Notes under the pieces: generated by a model
What the model saw: the letters and a program-made list of their open reading frames with translations, nothing else
Database searches by the model: none
Told to the model about the DNA's origin: nothing
In this document: one piece after another, positions 54,158-62,540 of the stretch
Numbering within the stretch: position 1 is the stretch's first letter
How the letters are laid out: every line of letters begins with the position of its first letter
Position numbers and translations under genes: made by a program
Origin: Chitinophagales bacterium
Lineage (GTDB): Bacteria > Bacteroidota > Bacteroidia > Chitinophagales > Chitinophagaceae
Direction: 5' to 3'
Length of the DNA stretch: 64,000 nucleotides
Assembly: GCA_026936105.1 (NCBI GenBank)
Contig: JAIXKI010000024.1
Coordinates: 179,542 to 243,541, forward strand

Positions 54158-55424
54158 GGATCACTTTTTTTATTTTATAACCTTTCCATCCATACCATGC
54201 CACCACTACAAAGCAAAGTAAAGGTATGATATATGCTTTCTGCATGCTCCCGGTGCTGTCAGAAATGGCGCCCATCAGCAAGGGAGCCAATGCGCCGCCC
54301 ACGATGGACATGACCAGCAGGGAAGAAGCCATTTTTGTTTCTTCCCCCAGTTCTTTTATTCCCAATGCAAAAATGGTCGGGAACATGATAGATTCAAAAA
54401 AAGGAGTAGCCATCACGGTAATGACAGCCATGTTGCCTGAAGTATTCAGTGCGATGATCAGCAGTAAAATATTGAATAATGAAAATAAGAGAAGCAGCCG
54501 GTGCGGCTTTATGTACTTCATGAGGAAAGTGCCGAAGAATCGCCCGACCATGAAACCCACCATGGCAATGTATCCCCAGCGGTATGCCGCATCTTTTTCG
54601 GGAAGCTCCATAACCTGTTTGGAAAAACGTATGAAAAAACTGGCAAGCCCCACCTGCGCTCCTACATAAAAGAACTGGGCGATCACTGCCCAGCGAACAT
54701 GACTATGACGCAGTACTTTCAATGAAAAACCTGTATGTGTATCGGCATCAGCAGATTCTTTAACGGCAGGTAGTTTTGAAAAAATAAATAACACGGCAAC
54801 CAGAAGTACCACACAGGCAATGATCAGGTATGGGATCTTGACGGTGGAAGCTTCGCTGTGCAGGTAAGCCGACAACTGATCCGGCACCATTGCGTTCAAC
54901 TGTTCCTGTGAGTATTCCACTCCGGATAAAATAAAAGTACCTCCGATGATGGGGGCCACCACGGCGCCGACACCATTGAAAGACTGGGCGAAATTCAATC
55001 GCCTTTCCGAAGTTTCCTTTGGGCCAAGAATGCTGATATAAGGATTGGCAACTGTTTCCAGGAAAGTGGCTCCTGCTGCCTGGATGTATAATGCCGCTAA
55101 AAACAAAGCAAAACTTCCGGCAGAAGCAGCCGGTATAAATAACAGTGCGCCGCAGGCGAATAAAAACAATCCGAAAATAATGCCCTGCTTGTAGCCGTAT
55201 TTGTGCATGACATATCCTGCCGGTATGGCAATGGAGAAATAGCCGAAGTACACTGCAATGTCAATGAAAGACGACTTTGTATCGCTGAGCTGCAATGCTT
55301 TTTTCAGGTGAGGGATCAGGATACCGTTGGTGTTGTGCAGGAAAGCCCATAAAAAAAACAGGCTGGTAACCAGGATCAACGGTAGTAAATAGGTATTCTT
55401 TTTCCCTGAAGCAGTTGGTTGCAT
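54144..55424 (-). CDS. fucP: L-fucose:H+ symporter (FucP-type MFS transporter)
   Basis: 426 residues with about twelve transmembrane segments. FucP-subfamily landmarks are FFLWAFLHNTNGILIPHLKKA in the first helix, YFGYFSIAIPAGYVMHKYGY, FLETVANPYISILGPKETSERRLNFAQSFNGVG and FFESIMFPTIFALGIKELG. This subfamily imports L-fucose, or in related members glucose or galactose, with protons. First gene of the fucose cluster; the following SDR gene overlaps it. Confidence 0.9.
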   Translation of the reverse strand: MQPTASGKKNTYLLPLILVTSLFFLWAFLHNTNGILIPHLKKALQLSDTKSSFIDIAVYFGYFSIAIPAGYVMHKYGYKQGIIFGLFLFACGALLFIPAASAGSFALFLAALYIQAAGATFLETVANPYISILGPKETSERRLNFAQSFNGVGAVVAPIIGGTFILSGVEYSQEQLNAMVPDQLSAYLHSEASTVKIPYLIIACVVLLVAVLFIFSKLPAVKESADADTHTGFSLKVLRHSHVRWAVIAQFFYVGAQVGLASFFIRFSKQVMELPEKDAAYRWGYIAMVGFMVGRFFGTFLMKYIKPHRLLLLFSLFNILLLIIALNTSGNMAVITVMATPFFESIMFPTIFALGIKELGEETKMASSLLVMSIVGGALAPLLMGAISDSTGSMQKAYIIPLLCFVVVAWYGWKGYKIKKVIHVPS

Positions 55425-55479
55425 AAATAAAATTGATCGGGGAAATTAAGGATAAAAAAGATCATATAAAAACCAACCG

Positions 55480-55510
55480 TTTGTGCAGGTCGGAGGAAAC
55501 TTTATATTTG
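55480..55510 (+). promoter_or_regulatory. Bacteroidota-type promoter of tRNA-Ala
   Basis: TTTG (55480-55483), 19-base spacer, TATATTTG (55503-55510). Both boxes match consensus; the mature tRNA begins 17 bases further on. Confidence 0.85.
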
Positions 55511-55526
55511 CAGTCTTCAGACGAAT

Positions 55527-55600
55527 GGGGGTTTAGCTCAGCTGGCTAGAGCGTTTGCATGGCATGCAAAAGGTCACCGGTTCGACTCCGGTAACCTCCA
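55527..55600 (+). tRNA. tRNA-Ala (anticodon GGC)
   Basis: 74 bases that fold as a full cloverleaf: acceptor GGGGGTT with AACCTCC (one G-T pair), D arm from GCTC, anticodon stem TTTGC/GCAAA with loop ATGGCAT (anticodon GGC), T arm ACCGG-TTCGACT-CCGGT, discriminator A at 55600. The CCA end is not encoded. Single tRNA with its own promoter. Confidence 0.97.
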
Positions 55601-55735
55601 CTTCCTTTCCCTGTTTGTATTCAGAATATTTTATTGTATTTATTTGTTGCTAAGGAAGGATTTTAGAAAACGCCTGAAATGGATTTCTTTGGCCTCTGAA
55701 TATTTATCCCGGCAAACTGTAATAACTTTGACCTG

Positions 55736-55891
55736 ATGGGTATCTGGAGACAAATATCACAATACCTCTACCTGAGAAAGCCGGATAAACCGGAATCGAA
55801 ATATGTAAGCTACATGCACTGGATCAACCGCATTTGCCTTTTCATGTTCATTATTTGCATGATTATTCTTGCCTTCAAGTTACTTCATTAG
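55736..55891 (+). CDS. 51-residue membrane protein, conserved Bacteroidota type
   Basis: Starts MGIWRQISQYLYLRKPDKPE and has one C-terminal transmembrane helix (ICLFMFIICMIILAFKLL). It resembles short proteins found next to lpxB or tRNA genes in Bacteroidota (catalogued, I believe, as DUF6728). The stop overlaps the convergent lpxB stop region by 17 bases. No function known. Confidence 0.65.
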   Translation: MGIWRQISQYLYLRKPDKPESKYVSYMHWINRICLFMFIICMIILAFKLLH

Positions 55892-56993
55892 TGAGGAATT
55901 CAATGATTGACCGGGCCGCTTTGGCCGAAGCATTTCCTCCTTCACTTAACAGTTGTTTCAGATCCGAATAATCTTTCCTGATCTGCCGTAGCCTGGTTTC
56001 ATCCGTGAGCAATTCCTGCAATTCCTTTTTCAGGTTTTCCACGGTTAAGTCGTGCTGGATCAGTTCCTTCACCACCGGCCTATCCATGATCAGGTTCACC
56101 AGGGCAATGTATTTCACTTTTACCAGCCTTTTGCCGATCTGGTAGGAGAGAGAGGAGCCTTTGTAACAAACTACTTCGGGTACGGTAAACAAAGCTGTTT
56201 CCAATGTAGCAGTTCCGGAAGTGACCAGCGCTGCTCTTGCCTGCAACAATAAATCGTAAGTTTTATCTGTTACCGAACTGACATTTGGATATTTCTGCGT
56301 AAATGTTTTATAGAATGCATCTTCAACTGATGGAGCCTGTGCCACGATGAATTGGTGATCAGGAAAATAGTTACTTACTTCCAGCATCACCGGGAGTTTT
56401 TTGATGATCTCCTGTTTGCGGCTGCCAGGCAATAATGCAACGATCGGTTTGTCACTAAACTTTTGATTTTTGACTTTTGACTTTTCATTTTCAACCACCT
56501 CTACCAACGGATGTCCCACATATTCTACTTCCCAATTCCAGTTATCATGAAAATATTTTTTTTCAAATGGAAGAATGACGAGCATTTTATCAATGCATTG
56601 CTTCATTGTTTTCACCCGGCTTTCCTTCCAGGCCCACACCTGCGGTGAAATGTAATAGATGACTTTTATTCCATGTTGCTTTGCCCATTTGGCCATACGG
56701 AGATTGAAGCCGGGATAGTCAATCAGTATCACCGCATCCGGTTTGAACTTAAGGATGTCTTCCTTACAGAATTTGAGGTTGCGGAAAATGGTCCGCAGGT
56801 TCATCAGCACTTCGTAAAAGCCCATGAAAGCGAGATCGCGGTAATGCTTCACCAGTTCACCGCCGGCCTGTTGCATTTTATCACCGCCCCAGCAACGGAT
56901 CACGGCATTGTCATCCAGCTTCTTCAGTTCCCTGATGAGGTTGCTGCCATGCAGGTCGCCGCTGGCTTCGCCGGCGATGATATAATATTTCAT
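55875..56993 (-). CDS. lpxB: Lipid-A-disaccharide synthase
   Basis: 372 residues from ATG 56993; 41 codons of further open frame upstream are not homologous and contain a TATTTTGC promoter-like box. GT19 enzyme joining UDP-diacylglucosamine and lipid X in lipid A synthesis. Landmarks: YIIAGEASGDLHGSNLI, GFYEVL, LIDYPGFNLRMAKWA, YYISPQVWAWKESR, EYVGHPLVE, LLPGSRKQEI and TSGTATLETAL. Standard length. A KSKVKNQK insertion near residue 215 is typical variable sequence. Confidence 0.96.
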   Translation of the reverse strand: MKYYIIAGEASGDLHGSNLIRELKKLDDNAVIRCWGGDKMQQAGGELVKHYRDLAFMGFYEVLMNLRTIFRNLKFCKEDILKFKPDAVILIDYPGFNLRMAKWAKQHGIKVIYYISPQVWAWKESRVKTMKQCIDKMLVILPFEKKYFHDNWNWEVEYVGHPLVEVVENEKSKVKNQKFSDKPIVALLPGSRKQEIIKKLPVMLEVSNYFPDHQFIVAQAPSVEDAFYKTFTQKYPNVSSVTDKTYDLLLQARAALVTSGTATLETALFTVPEVVCYKGSSLSYQIGKRLVKVKYIALVNLIMDRPVVKELIQHDLTVENLKKELQELLTDETRLRQIRKDYSDLKQLLSEGGNASAKAARSIIEFLTNEVT

Positions 56994-57122
56994 GGCTGCA
57001 AAATACAATTTAGTTAGCTCACCCTTTACCAAGGGATAAAAACGTGGGTTAAGGCAGAAGTTATTTAGCTGTAGAGAGAAGTGAGAGGTGATTTTGATGA
57101 ATAATAAAATGATCATTAAAGC

Positions 57123-57216
57123 AGCCCTCCGGCTTTGCCGGACATCTTGTCCCGCATCATTATTGTATCTCTTTAAGCTATGAAATAAATCTTCGAAACT
57201 ACAAGTTTCGCAGAAC
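57123..57216 (-). repeat. REP-like intergenic repeat, copy 1
   Basis: Contains the core TATTGTATCTCTTTAAGC followed by TGAAATAAATCTTCGAAACT and AAGTTTCG, the same element as at 58039, 58920 and 59077. Two internal palindromes are partly retained. Confidence 0.7.
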
Positions 57217-57267
57217 CGAGCATGATTTGGATGAGAAACATCATTTTTTATACTTCACCGTCAGGCT

Positions 57268-57855
57268 TTAGAAAGAAATGGAAAGCCCTGCGCCGACTGA
57301 AATGTAATTCAGGTCAACCGGTGTTTTTATAAAGCCCACGGTTATATCTCTTGAAAGCGAACGGTAACGGATTTCCGGAGTAAACGTCCATCTGCCGCCG
57401 AATGGAATAGCAATGCCGCCACCGACCTGCCAGCCCCATCCATGACCGGTGTCGTTGATGATTTTTCCGTCACTGTCTTCAGTTTCGATGTGATTGTAAA
57501 CAGCGCCTCCGCGAAACACATAATTTATCCTTGTTTCTTCAATAGGATGGCTGTATTGTAATCCCAGGCAGTAGCCGGTTTCTTCAAAATCAAGGTTACT
57601 GCCCATGAATGAGTTTCCGGAAGCAAATTTGTTCCAGCTCCACCCTGCATACGCTCCCAAATGAGGTAAAAAATTATAATTCAGGGTGCCTTCAAATCCG
57701 AAACCTGTTTTCAGGTCGGCATCTCCCAATTTTTTGGTGGCAAAGTCAATACCTGGACGAAATTCAAGGCTCCATTTTTTCTGAGCTTCAGCGTAATGGC
57801 CTGCACACAGGAAGATGGCAACGGACAGTAATGTTGTAATTTTTGAAATTTTCAT
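57268..57855 (-). CDS. Outer-membrane beta-barrel protein (OmpW/porin-like)
   Basis: 195 residues from ATG 57855, giving signal peptide MKISKITTLLSVAIFLCAGHYAEAQ; the longer open frame from 57960 adds an unlikely leader. The mature part is an alternation of aromatic-rich beta strands ending in SVGAGLSISF with a terminal Phe, the usual outer-membrane assembly signal. It fits the small outer-membrane beta-barrel superfamily (PF13505-like). Substrate or role unknown. Confidence 0.8.
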   Translation of the reverse strand: MKISKITTLLSVAIFLCAGHYAEAQKKWSLEFRPGIDFATKKLGDADLKTGFGFEGTLNYNFLPHLGAYAGWSWNKFASGNSFMGSNLDFEETGYCLGLQYSHPIEETRINYVFRGGAVYNHIETEDSDGKIINDTGHGWGWQVGGGIAIPFGGRWTFTPEIRYRSLSRDITVGFIKTPVDLNYISVGAGLSISF

Positions 57856-58038
57856 GACTGTATTTTGATTATATAATATGATCAGGGTTGTTTGTAAAAA
57901 TATTTCCGCATGCCACCGGAAAAAATGACCGGGGTTAAGCCGCTGAGTGATAAAAGTCATTGCCTTTCCTGCGTGATGGCTTTCCGGCTTTGAAGGTGGT
58001 CCTTATCCGGCGATGAGGGACACCCTGTCCTGCATCAA

Positions 58039-58096
58039 TATTGTATCGCTTTAAGCGATGAAATAGATCTCCGAAACTGCAAGTATCGAAGAGCAG
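58039..58096 (-). repeat. REP-like intergenic repeat, copy 2
   Basis: Core TATTGTATCGCTTTAAGCGA, TGAAATAGATC, CCGAAACTGCAAGTATCGAA, GAGCAG. The inverted pairs ATCGCTT/AAGCGAT and a diverged CGAAACT/AAGTATCG are visible. Confidence 0.75.
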
Positions 58097-58146
58097 TGAA
58101 GAACAATTTGTAGAAAATGACCCGGAGAAGGTGTTTCTTTTGATTT

Positions 58147-58473
58147 TTAATAAAGATGTAATCTCTGATTTTCTATAGTAACATTGAAATGTATGTCTGC
58201 TTTCAATGCTTTAAAAACTTTTAGAATCGTATCAATTGTTGCGCTGTTTGTACTGTTCTCTAATTTTGAAATTTGAGCTTTCTGTACACCAATAAGCTCT
58301 CCCAACTGTTCCTGGGTCAGTTTTCGTTCCTTTCTTGCGGCCTTAATCATTCTCCCCAAAACATCCATCCTTAGCTCATATTCATACTGGTCTCTCTCCT
58401 TCGTACCAACCTTTCCAATGTACTTGTCTTTCATTTCTGCAAGAGAATAACTTTTCATTTGTTTAGTTGCCAT
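58147..58473 (-). CDS. HigA-like antitoxin, XRE-family regulator
   Basis: 108 residues. A short N-terminal extension precedes a helix-turn-helix of the XRE type: RKERKLTQEQLGELIGVQKAQISKLE (about 44-70), followed by a dimerisation tail (TIDTILKVFKALKADIHF). It begins 2 bases after the toxin gene's stop, toxin first, which is the HigBA gene order. Such antitoxins repress their own promoter. Confidence 0.88.
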   Translation of the reverse strand: MATKQMKSYSLAEMKDKYIGKVGTKERDQYEYELRMDVLGRMIKAARKERKLTQEQLGELIGVQKAQISKLENSTNSATIDTILKVFKALKADIHFNVTIENQRLHLY

Positions 58474-58475
58474 CG

Positions 58476-58817
58476 CTATTTTCTTTTTTTGTTTTCAAAA
58501 TATTGTTGCCTGATTCTCTCAGCTCTGTCAATTTCTTTTTGCGGGACCTTCTGATCCTTCTTGATAAACCCGTGTGTTGCCAGGACAAGAGTTTCTGTTT
58601 TATCGGCCTTGTCCCAAAAAGCTAAAAGTCGGTTTTGATTTCCCAGATAGTTACTCCTGAATTCCCAGATCTCACCTTGCAGTTTCTTAAATAACTTAGG
58701 GTCATTTGTTTGCTCAGCCAGGTCAATATTGTAAAATACCTTTTTGGCAGCCTTAGCCGGAAGTTTGGCAATGAATTCATCTGCTTCTTCAAGAAACCTT
58801 GTCTGAAAATATCTCAA
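58476..58817 (-). CDS. HigB/RelE-superfamily toxin (Gp49-like)
   Basis: 113 residues. Pattern of the phage-derived Gp49-like/HigB group: FIAKLPAKAAKKVFYNI, FKKLQGEIWEFRSNYLGNQNRLLAFW and LVLATHGFIKKDQKVPQKEIDRAERIRQQY. These are ribosome-dependent mRNA interferases in characterised systems. Paired with the downstream XRE protein it forms a type II toxin-antitoxin module, placed between copies of the REP-like repeat. Confidence 0.88.
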   Translation of the reverse strand: MRYFQTRFLEEADEFIAKLPAKAAKKVFYNIDLAEQTNDPKLFKKLQGEIWEFRSNYLGNQNRLLAFWDKADKTETLVLATHGFIKKDQKVPQKEIDRAERIRQQYFENKKRK

Positions 58818-58919
58818 GACTTAGCTTTCTGCAAAGATAATCAGTAGTTTCCAAACATGGAAACCCTTTTTTGAATCCATTTGTAAAAGAGAAGAGCAGG
58901 GTATCTTGTATTGCATCAA

Positions 58920-58977
58920 TATTGTATCGCTTTAAGTGATGAAATAGCTCTTCGAAACTGCAAGTTTCGAAGAGCAG
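58920..58977 (-). repeat. REP-like intergenic repeat, copy 3 (best palindromes)
   Basis: Core TATTGTATCGCTTTAAGTGA then TGAAATAGCT, CTTCGAAACT-GC-AAGTTTCGAAG (a perfect 10-bp inverted repeat around GC) and AGCAG. This copy shows the ancestral hairpin best. Confidence 0.8.
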
Positions 58978-59076
58978 TGGGCCTTTGAAGGATATCCTGA
59001 TCCAGCTATGCAGGAAATCCTGTTCTGAATTAATGTTGTATTGCTCAAGCTTTGTGGACATCCCGCCCCGCATTAA

Positions 59077-59133
59077 TATTGTATCGCTTTAAGCGATGAA
59101 ATAAATCTTCGAAACTGCAAGTCCCGAAGTATA
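59077..59133 (-). repeat. REP-like intergenic repeat, copy 4
   Basis: Core TATTGTATCGCTTTAAGCGA, TGAAATAAATC, TTCGAAACTGCAAGTCCCGA. The ATCGCTT/AAGCGAT pair is perfect; the second hairpin has decayed on one side. Confidence 0.75.
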
Positions 59134-59160
59134 GTAGGAGGAAGCCGGGATGCAGTCAGG

Positions 59161-59709
59161 TTATTTCGTAGAGAAGTCATTCAAAGCTTCCAGCCGTTTT
59201 TTTATTTTTAAATCCCAAAGCTTCTGCTTTTCTTCTTCGTCGTAGGTCTCTTCGTCGTATTGATGTTGTTCGTCAACAAACTTCTTTATATGCCGGGTGA
59301 ATATCTCCTCTATCAGCAGGTATTGATCTTCGAGGGAATGTATCTTTTCTTTCAGTTCTTTCCGGATGATGCGTGCATACAATTCGGTGATGTCAAAATG
59401 CAGTTGCTCGTGCTGCAATGTCTTTATCGTATCAAAACCGGAGGAGTAGAAATCCACCCAGGATTCACCTGGATAAAAAACGGGTGTGACGACTGGTTCG
59501 TCATCCTCAGAGAGGTTAAACAGGATGGCCACACTGCTGATCGCCTGAATATGCTTACCCTTTACCGGCTTTGCTTTAAAGTCTGCCCAGGTAAGTTTCT
59601 TGCCGGCTGACCAGTAAATAGTGTCTGCAAAACCTTTAGCTGTTGCCGGATTGCTGTATGCAAAAAGCAAAATGAAGATTATATGTATCAGGGATATTCT
59701 GAGATGCAT
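59161..59709 (-). CDS. DUF922 predicted secreted metalloprotease (second copy)
   Basis: 182 residues from ATG 59709, giving signal peptide MHLRISLIHIIFILLFAYSNPATA; an ATG six codons earlier is possible. DUF922 motif TLQHEQLHFDITELYAR with two His and Glu. The C-terminus is acidic and helical (HQYDEETYDEEEKQKLW). It shares domain layout with the protein at 35396, including KLTWADFKAKP and the position of the motif. Protease activity is predicted only. Confidence 0.85.
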   Translation of the reverse strand: MHLRISLIHIIFILLFAYSNPATAKGFADTIYWSAGKKLTWADFKAKPVKGKHIQAISSVAILFNLSEDDEPVVTPVFYPGESWVDFYSSGFDTIKTLQHEQLHFDITELYARIIRKELKEKIHSLEDQYLLIEEIFTRHIKKFVDEQHQYDEETYDEEEKQKLWDLKIKKRLEALNDFSTK

Positions 59710-59727
59710 AAAACTTAACGGATCCAT

Positions 59728-60128
59728 TTCTGACCTTAAAATATCAATAACGGCCGATCATTCAATTTATTTCTTTATTTATGCAGGATGTGGCTTTCGC
59801 CCTGGCTCCGGGGCTGGATATTTAATTATCATGGCCGGAACATAACAACTTTGGCCGTAGAATCCCCGTACAGGCGATAAACCGGCATTCAGGTTTCAAT
59901 ACAGGATAATTGAACTCAAAAACAAGGTCTTTCTCAGGAAGGCTAAGTGTTCTCCGCACAATATTTCTATTTTCCCCTCTTTGACCAAAATCACAGGATA
60001 TGCTAATGCCTGTCAATAAGTTTTGGGTATGATAGGAATAATTTTATGTGTATTTGAGTTGTTGGCCTTTCTTTTCTTCAAGAAGGGATGAGCGCTTGTA
60101 ATTTTACTGGTAGTAATTTTAAGTAAGA
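59728..60128. other. Spacer of about 400 bases with nothing recognisable
   Basis: One 64-codon minus-strand frame (59822-60016) is open here but shows no signal, domain or composition supporting a gene. No hairpin terminator or consensus promoter could be placed with confidence. Confidence 0.4.
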
Positions 60129-60776
60129 ATGAATTTATTCCGCCAATTAATGCCTTTTCAGAAAAAGTTCATCGTTTATGTTTTTCCTCCGGTGCTGATC
60201 ATTGTAAATTATTTTGCTTTTCATTTTTTTGTTGAATTATTCGGCAAGAATGAAGGTTATCTGGCAGGAACGATCTTCTATTGGCTGCTGTTCTGCACTC
60301 TGCCTGTTATGATCTGGATCAGCAGCCGGAACAGGAAACTGCTTTTTAAAATTAAAAGGATCAACTGGTGGCAGATCATCCTTGTTCTCCTTCCTCCTGT
60401 TGTTCCTTTTTTGTTTGGCCCTTTTAAAAGCAAGATAAGTGAGGTAAATACACTAATCATTGTTTCAACGCTGGCCTTTGCCCTGGTAAATTCTTGTTGT
60501 GAAGAATATTTATGGCGTGGTTTGTTTTTTAATTATCACCAGGGAAATTTCTTTTTTGCGGTCATTGTGCCTTCCATCTGGTTTGCTGTATGGCATTATG
60601 TGCCTTTGTCCATTCACCCGGCTGAGCAGGGAAATTTCTATTTTATATTAACAGCTTTAGGGATGGGCTTATGCTGGGCCATCGTTACTTTTTATACACG
60701 GTCTGTCTTTTGGACAGTGGTATCGCATGCATTGGTGAACTTGTTTGTATTGGGAGGAACTTTATTTTTTGGTTAG
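60129..60776 (+). CDS. CPBP-family intramembrane metalloprotease
   Basis: 215 residues with six or more transmembrane segments. The CPBP/Rce1-like (Abi) motifs are present: E125-E126-x3-R130 in CCEEYLWRG and H156 in WFAVWHYVPLS. Members cleave membrane proteins or act in bacteriocin self-immunity; the substrate here is unknown. The class II ribonucleotide reductase gene starts 10 bases after its stop, so they may share a transcript. Confidence 0.9.
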   Translation: MNLFRQLMPFQKKFIVYVFPPVLIIVNYFAFHFFVELFGKNEGYLAGTIFYWLLFCTLPVMIWISSRNRKLLFKIKRINWWQIILVLLPPVVPFLFGPFKSKISEVNTLIIVSTLAFALVNSCCEEYLWRGLFFNYHQGNFFFAVIVPSIWFAVWHYVPLSIHPAEQGNFYFILTALGMGLCWAIVTFYTRSVFWTVVSHALVNLFVLGGTLFFG

Positions 60777-60786
60777 AAATAATAAG

Positions 60787-62523
60787 ATGATCACTTTATC
60801 AGATAATGCCATAAAAGTTTTGCAGAGCCGGTATCTGCGGAGAGACCGGTTGGGCAATCTTGCAGAAACTCCTGATGAATTGTTCCGCCGTGTAGCCAAA
60901 GCGATATCATCTGCTGAATTATTCTGGGGAGATCAGGATGACGCTGTGAAATGGGAGCAGGAATTTTATTACCTGATGAGTCATTTATTGTTTCTTCCCA
61001 ACTCACCCACGCTGATGAATGCAGGAACTTCTTTAAGCCAGCTCAGCGCCTGCTTCGTATTGCCTGTGGAAGATAATATGGATGGAATTTTTACAACACT
61101 GAAACAAGCGGCATTGATCCAGCAGAGTGGAGGAGGAACAGGGTTTAATTTCTCACACCTGAGGCCGAAAGATGATATTGTAACGGCAACAGGGGGCACT
61201 GCTTCCGGCCCGGTTTCATTTATGAAAATTTTTGATTCTGCCACCGAACATATCAAACAGGGAGGAAAAAGGCGTGGCGCCAATATGGGCATCCTTAATA
61301 TTGATCATCCGGATATTGAGGAATTCATCACTTCAAAATCGTCTGAAGATACCTTGCAGAATTTCAATATTTCCGTTGGCATGTATGATGAATTCATGAA
61401 AGTATTGGAACAAAACGGAAACTGGAAATTGATCCACCCGAATACAAGGCAAACCGTAAGATCTCTTCCTGCAAAACAAATCTGGGATCTGATTATCGAA
61501 AACGCCTGGAAAACCGGAGACCCCGGGCTGATCTTTTTGGATACGATCAATGAGAAGAATCCTGTGCCGGGAGTCGGAAAAATTGAATCAACCAATCCAT
61601 GCGGAGAAGTTCCTTTACTGCCTTATGAAAGTTGCAATCTTGGTTCTATCAATCTTTCCAGACTGATAAATGGAAATAAGATAGACTGGAATCTGCTGGA
61701 GCGGATCATTGATGGTGCTGTCCGTTTCCTGGATAATGTGATCGAGGTGAATCATTATGCGACTCCGGAAATAAAAAAGATCGTGACCGGAAACAGAAAG
61801 ACAGGATTAGGGGTAATGGGCTGGGCTGAGCTGCTGATCCAACTGGAAATAAGTTACGATTCATACGAAGCAGTGGCCTTTGCCGGACAATTGATGCAGT
61901 TCATTGAACAGAAGAGCAGAGAAGCTTCTGTTCGTCTGGCGGCTCAGAGAGGAAATTTCCCCAACTGGGATAAAAGTATTTATTATCCCGGCACTCCTGT
62001 CCGCAATGCGACGAGAACAAGTATTGCACCCACCGGCACCATTTCCATTATCGCAGATACTTCATCTTCGATAGAACCTTTGTTTGCCCTGGTGTATCAG
62101 CGACATCATGTTTTGAATGATGAAAGCCTTCTCTCCGTAAATTCTTTTTTTGTCAATTATCTTAAGAGAAATAATTTGTTCACCGATAAGATACTGGATC
62201 AGGTGTCAAGGGAAGGAACAGTTGCCCGTGTGGATGAACTTCCTGAAAAGGTGAAAGCGCTTTTTAAAACTGCCATGGATATTTCTCCGCAAAGACATTT
62301 GCAGCACCAGGTGGCTTTTCAGAAACATACGGACAATGCAGTTTCTAAAACAATCAATCTCCCCGAGTCCGCAACCTTATCCGATATTGACGGGATTTTC
62401 CGGAAAGCATGGAAGGAGAAGGCAAAGGGGATCACGATATTCCGTTATAATTCTAAAAAGCGGGTAACGTTGGAAGCAGGAATACGATCGGGGATCAGGT
62501 CATGTAAAGTTTGTATTGAATGA
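60787..62523 (+). CDS. nrdJ: Adenosylcobalamin-dependent ribonucleotide reductase (class II)
   Basis: 578 residues from ATG 60787. Reduces ribonucleotides to deoxyribonucleotides using an adenosylcobalamin radical. Features in order: SPTLMNAGT, first redox Cys in LSACFVLPVEDNM, the GGGTGFNFSHLRP loop, radical-site Cys and Glu in NPCGEVPLLPYE, PTGTISIIADTSSSIEP, and a C-terminal CKVC pair. The short form (about 580-600 residues, no N-terminal ATP cone) matches TIGR02504-type enzymes, so it is not truncated. The adenosyltransferase at 31148 can supply its cofactor. Confidence 0.95.
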   Translation: MITLSDNAIKVLQSRYLRRDRLGNLAETPDELFRRVAKAISSAELFWGDQDDAVKWEQEFYYLMSHLLFLPNSPTLMNAGTSLSQLSACFVLPVEDNMDGIFTTLKQAALIQQSGGGTGFNFSHLRPKDDIVTATGGTASGPVSFMKIFDSATEHIKQGGKRRGANMGILNIDHPDIEEFITSKSSEDTLQNFNISVGMYDEFMKVLEQNGNWKLIHPNTRQTVRSLPAKQIWDLIIENAWKTGDPGLIFLDTINEKNPVPGVGKIESTNPCGEVPLLPYESCNLGSINLSRLINGNKIDWNLLERIIDGAVRFLDNVIEVNHYATPEIKKIVTGNRKTGLGVMGWAELLIQLEISYDSYEAVAFAGQLMQFIEQKSREASVRLAAQRGNFPNWDKSIYYPGTPVRNATRTSIAPTGTISIIADTSSSIEPLFALVYQRHHVLNDESLLSVNSFFVNYLKRNNLFTDKILDQVSREGTVARVDELPEKVKALFKTAMDISPQRHLQHQVAFQKHTDNAVSKTINLPESATLSDIDGIFRKAWKEKAKGITIFRYNSKKRVTLEAGIRSGIRSCKVCIE

Positions 62524-62540
62524 TGCAGTAACAATTTATA

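Larger units (their letters stand above)
58818..59160. other. Repeat-filled spacer, no gene
   Basis: The 343 bases between the toxin gene and the DUF922 gene hold two good REP-like copies (58920 and 59077) and a degenerate piece (about 59008-59052). One minus-strand frame is open across it, but it is made of repeat sequence and has no homologous features. Confidence 0.6.

Noticed and set aside
58789..59073. 94-codon minus-strand frame upstream of the toxin gene.
   Set aside because: It consists of REP-like repeat sequence and overlaps the toxin gene's start; no homologous features.
57123..59133. Regularly recurring repeats considered as a CRISPR array.
   Set aside because: Spacing is irregular, with genes between copies, repeats are diverged, and no cas genes are present.
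59822..60016. 64-codon frame in the spacer before the CPBP protease gene.
   Set aside because: No start context, signal or domain features; length is expected by chance.
60787..62523. Ribonucleotide reductase suspected to be truncated because many class II enzymes exceed 700 residues.
   Set aside because: All core motifs are present in order and the protein ends in a CxxC pair, matching the short form.
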